Part shown: positions 6,461 to 8,382 of the stretch, piece after piece
Layout of the letters: every line of letters starts with the position of its first letter
Numbering within the stretch: position 1 is the stretch's first letter
Assembly: GCA_946612575.1 (NCBI GenBank)
Contig: CAMOEU010000022.1
Coordinates: 1-8,382 of the forward strand
Direction of reading: 5' to 3'
From: an uncultured Clostridia bacterium
Lineage (GTDB): Bacteria; Bacillota; Clostridia; Christensenellales; UBA1242
Length of the DNA stretch: 8,382 bases
The notes under the pieces: model-generated
The model's input: the letters and a program-made list of their open reading frames with translations, nothing else
The model's database searches: none
Told to the model about the DNA's origin: nothing
Translations under genes and position numbers: made by a program

Positions 6461-7126
6461 ATGGAAATTGAAAAGAAAAAAATAAAGGATATAATTTTTG
6501 GTGTGCTGTTTGTTGCGGGTGAGGGAATCGAAAAACCTTTCATTGCTGAAAAACTTGGCATCAAAGAAAAAGATGTAGATAAAGCAATTGAAGATTTGCA
6601 GAAAGAATATTGTGGTGATAAGGGAATTCACATTATCACATACAAAAACAAAGTCCAACTTGCTTCAAACCCAGAATATGCAGACTATATTGGGGCAGTG
6701 CTCAATCCAATAAGAGAAAAAACACTCACTCGTGCAGCACTTGAAACTCTTGCAATCATTGCTTATAAACAACCAATCACAAAACTTGAAATCGAAGAGA
6801 TTAGAGGGGTAAACAACTGTGATTATGCCATTCAAATTTTGATGGATCAAGGTGTTATTGAAGTTGCTGGAAGAAAAGATGCTGTCGGCAAGCCACTTCT
6901 TTTTGCAACTACAGATGGATTTTTGAAGAGATTTAATCTTCAAGATTTGGGACAATTGCCAGACTATGAAAGTTTGCTTGAAAGAATTCAAGTTATTGAG
7001 GATGGCACAGAAAACAACAGTGACAGTTTGTATAACGACTTCAAACTTCCAGAAGAAGAGGAAATTCCTGACTTTTTGAAGGGAGAAGAAGGTGTGCAAA
7101 ATGTTTCTTCTGATAATATTGTCTAA
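6461..7126 (+). CDS. scpB: Segregation and condensation protein B
   Basis: ScpB forms a dimer that binds the central part of ScpA and regulates SMC ATPase and DNA loading. The 221-residue product has two winged-helix domains: residues ~8-80 (IIFGVLFVAGEGI, then helix-turn-helix around FIAEKLGIKEKDV) and ~85-165, with the family signatures TRAALETLAIIAYKQPIT (90-107), EEIRGVN (112-118) and GRKDAVGKPLLFATTDGFL (137-155). The acidic C-terminal tail (175-221) is variable in the family. It begins two bases after the scpA stop, with GAGG at the scpA 3' end as ribosome site, so the two subunits are made from one mRNA. Confidence 0.96.
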   Translation: MEIEKKKIKDIIFGVLFVAGEGIEKPFIAEKLGIKEKDVDKAIEDLQKEYCGDKGIHIITYKNKVQLASNPEYADYIGAVLNPIREKTLTRAALETLAIIAYKQPITKLEIEEIRGVNNCDYAIQILMDQGVIEVAGRKDAVGKPLLFATTDGFLKRFNLQDLGQLPDYESLLERIQVIEDGTENNSDSLYNDFKLPEEEEIPDFLKGEEGVQNVSSDNIV

Positions 7127-7143
7127 AATTTTCACATATAAAT

Positions 7144-7171
7144 AAACAACACAACTTTGTGTTGTTTTTTT
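7144..7171 (+). terminator. Intrinsic terminator after scpB
   Basis: A perfect 10-bp stem (7144-7153 with 7158-7167) has a 4-base loop ACTT and a T-run through 7171. The T-run is followed within five bases by the GGAGA ribosome site of the next gene, so the hairpin lies in the leader of the protease gene and may act as a partial terminator. Confidence 0.82.
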
Positions 7172-7183
7172 GTTTGGAGATAA

Positions 7184-8020
7184 ATGAAAAAGTTTGATTT
7201 TGACCCAATATCTTTTTTTGTTTGGCTTTGGCTGTTTGTTGTCAATGGGTTTGTATGTGCAATAAACTATGTTTTTGCCATCTTGATTCACGAGTTTGGT
7301 CATTTTATTGTTGCAAAAAAATTGGGTTATGAAGCATCAAAGGTTTCCATTTCTCCATATGGTGTCGAGCTGTCCTTTTTCAATCAGACTTTGCAAAAAA
7401 GAGATGAATTTCTTATTGCAATTGCGGGACCGGTGGCAAATTTCTTGTCAGTAATTCTTGTTTTTGCTCTTTGGTGGATATATCCAGAAATTTACTTTTT
7501 CACAGGAAGTTTTGTCTTTATAAGTCTATCACTTGCAATTTTCAATTTGATTCCAGCATATCCGCTTGATGGCGGGAGAGTCTTCATCAGTTTTTTTTCA
7601 AAGTATATTTCAAGTAAGACTGCAAGAAGAATTACTATTGTTTTAAACATTCTTTTGTCTGTTGTCTTTTTTGTGATTTTTGTTGTGCTTGCATTTTTCT
7701 CTTTCAATCCGACATATCTTTTGTTTTCAATCTTTCTGTTTTGCGGAGTGTTTGATTTGTTTAGGACAAGCAAATATGAAAAGATGAACATATTCACAAA
7801 GAAGACAAGAAATTTTTCAAAGGCGAATGTCTTTATGATTGATGAAAATGTAAAGTTGAAAGAACTTCTAAAGCGAATCGAACTGTCTAAAAATGTCGTT
7901 TTTTGTCTTGTGCTTGAAAATGGAAAAATTGTCAATTTGAGTGAAAAATTTGTCACAAAATTATCACTCAATTTTGATATTGAAAAAACAATTAAAGAAA
8001 TATTAAAAAATAATAAATAA
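7184..8020 (+). CDS. M50 site-2-type membrane metalloprotease, SpoIVFB-like
   Basis: A zinc protease that cuts substrates within the membrane; the Bacillus relative SpoIVFB activates pro-sigma-K in the mother cell. The 278-residue protein has an N-terminal membrane segment (~11-34) leading into the zinc motif HEFGH (36-40), AGPVAN (81-86), and the second catalytic motif NLIPAYPLDGGR (121-132) with Asp129 as third zinc ligand. Further helices lie at ~83-100, 105-122, 147-170 and 175-190. Residues ~195-278 form a soluble tail (VFMIDENVKLKELLKRIE, then a VFCLVLENGKIV strand pair) resembling a single CBS-like domain, as in SpoIVFB. GGAGA (7176-7180) is three bases from the ATG. No spoIVFA partner is visible, so the sporulation role is inferred from type; a general S2P function is possible. 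No separate promoter is clear downstream of the scpB hairpin. Confidence 0.9.
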   Translation: MKKFDFDPISFFVWLWLFVVNGFVCAINYVFAILIHEFGHFIVAKKLGYEASKVSISPYGVELSFFNQTLQKRDEFLIAIAGPVANFLSVILVFALWWIYPEIYFFTGSFVFISLSLAIFNLIPAYPLDGGRVFISFFSKYISSKTARRITIVLNILLSVVFFVIFVVLAFFSFNPTYLLFSIFLFCGVFDLFRTSKYEKMNIFTKKTRNFSKANVFMIDENVKLKELLKRIELSKNVVFCLVLENGKIVNLSEKFVTKLSLNFDIEKTIKEILKNNK

Positions 8021-8063
8021 AAAAATGCTGAAAATTGCTTGCTATGGTATTTTCAGCATTTTT
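8021..8063. terminator. Bidirectional terminator between convergent genes
   Basis: A perfect 15-bp inverted repeat (8021-8035 with 8049-8063) has a 13-base loop. The outer ends are A5 on the left and T5 on the right, so both strands have a U-run after the hairpin. It begins at the base after the protease stop codon and ends five bases before the stop of the minus-strand gene, serving both. Confidence 0.88.
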
Positions 8064-8068
8064 AATAA

Positions 8069-8382
8069 TTATTCGTTTATTGTCAAAAAAGGCAATAATT
8101 TGTCAATATTTTTTCTTTCAATTTCATATAAATTATCAACAATTTTATCAAGTTCGGCAGAAACATTTTTGTGGTCAGATTTATCTTTCATACAGGTGAT
8201 TATTCCCATAAATGTGCCAAGAAGCATAAGTTCGGCAATTTTTCTCGTGCTTTTGTCCATAAGAGTTGACATATTTATGCTTGTCCAAAGTCTTGCTTTC
8301 TCAAACCAGTTGTTTTCCTTTATGTCTTCAATCTTATGCTTTTTTGCAAACTTCTCGCAATCTTTTGAAATTTGTGCATACT
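8069..8382 (-). CDS. Uncharacterised protein, 3' part, runs off the window
   Basis: The minus-strand frame is open from the window edge (8382) to TAA at 8071-8069, giving at least 103 residues. An internal Met at 8272 is not needed as a start, because codons continue upstream without a stop (YAQISKDCEKFAKKHKIEDI, then ENNWFEKARLW). I do not recognise the family. The visible part is mostly alpha-helical and charged, with one moderately hydrophobic helix (KIAELMLLGTFMGIITCM) and a C-terminal amphipathic helix (ELDKIVDNLYEIERKNIDKL). Leader, ribosome site and true start are outside the window. It is convergent with the M50 protease gene and shares its terminator. Confidence 0.7.
   Translation of the reverse strand, partial: YAQISKDCEKFAKKHKIEDIKENNWFEKARLWTSINMSTLMDKSTRKIAELMLLGTFMGIITCMKDKSDHKNVSAELDKIVDNLYEIERKNIDKLLPFLTINE

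Noticed and set aside
7119..7142. Promoter for the M50 gene (TTGTCT ... TATAAA)
   Set aside because: The spacing is only 12 bases, too short for sigma-A, and the sequence lies before a terminator hairpin.

Overview
The window is a composite. Its left end (about 1-330) looks eukaryotic: 48 bases of uninterrupted CCCCAAT repeats in the orientation of a left telomere, a short very AT-rich spacer, and then the start of a small secretory-type reading frame. From about 330 onward the sequence is an ordinary AT-rich bacterial chromosome segment. The change happens inside mutL, which lacks its first ~55-60 residues. A CCCCAAT telomere so close to a gene suggests a ciliate macronuclear minichromosome, and gut or rumen ciliates are a natural guess. 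The bacterial part suggests an uncultured Bacillota (clostridial type), judging by gene content and order (mutL-miaA, a SpoIIM-like protein, dacF, scpAB, a SpoIVFB-like M50 protease), AT-rich codon use, AGGAG-type ribosome sites and sigma-A-type promoters. The simplest explanation is an assembly or amplification chimera between a ciliate chromosome end and DNA of a co-occurring bacterium. A real transfer cannot be excluded from sequence alone.

Layout. 1-48 telomere repeat; 49-123 AT-rich leader; 124-309 eukaryote-like N-terminal fragment; ~310-333 junction; 331-2121 truncated mutL; 2121-3026 miaA, coupled to mutL by a TAATG overlap and closed by an intrinsic terminator; 3073-3696 SpoIIM-like membrane protein; 3743-4900 D-Ala-D-Ala carboxypeptidase (DacF type) with its own terminator; 5068-5574 an unrecognised 168-residue protein with its own promoter and terminator; 5679-6458 scpA and 6461-7126 scpB, a two-gene condensin operon with a near-consensus promoter and a terminator; 7184-8020 an M50 site-2-type protease; 8069-8382 the 3' part of an unrecognised minus-strand gene, convergent with the protease across a shared perfect 15-bp terminator hairpin. 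No gap exceeds 300 bases.

How the genes work together. MutL and MiaA are a common bacterial pair (mismatch repair and tRNA A37 modification). DacF trims peptidoglycan stem peptides, ScpA and ScpB complete the SMC condensin, and SpoIIM-like and SpoIVFB-like membrane proteins are typical of the endospore-forming lineage. In Bacillus subtilis spoIIM, dacF and scpAB lie in the same general chromosomal neighbourhood, so this looks like conserved ancestral synteny rather than an island. I found no defence system, mobile element, CRISPR array or RNA gene. The notable signal is the telomere-to-bacterium fusion, with lesser interest in the unknown 168-residue gene and in a hairpin over the dacF ribosome site.
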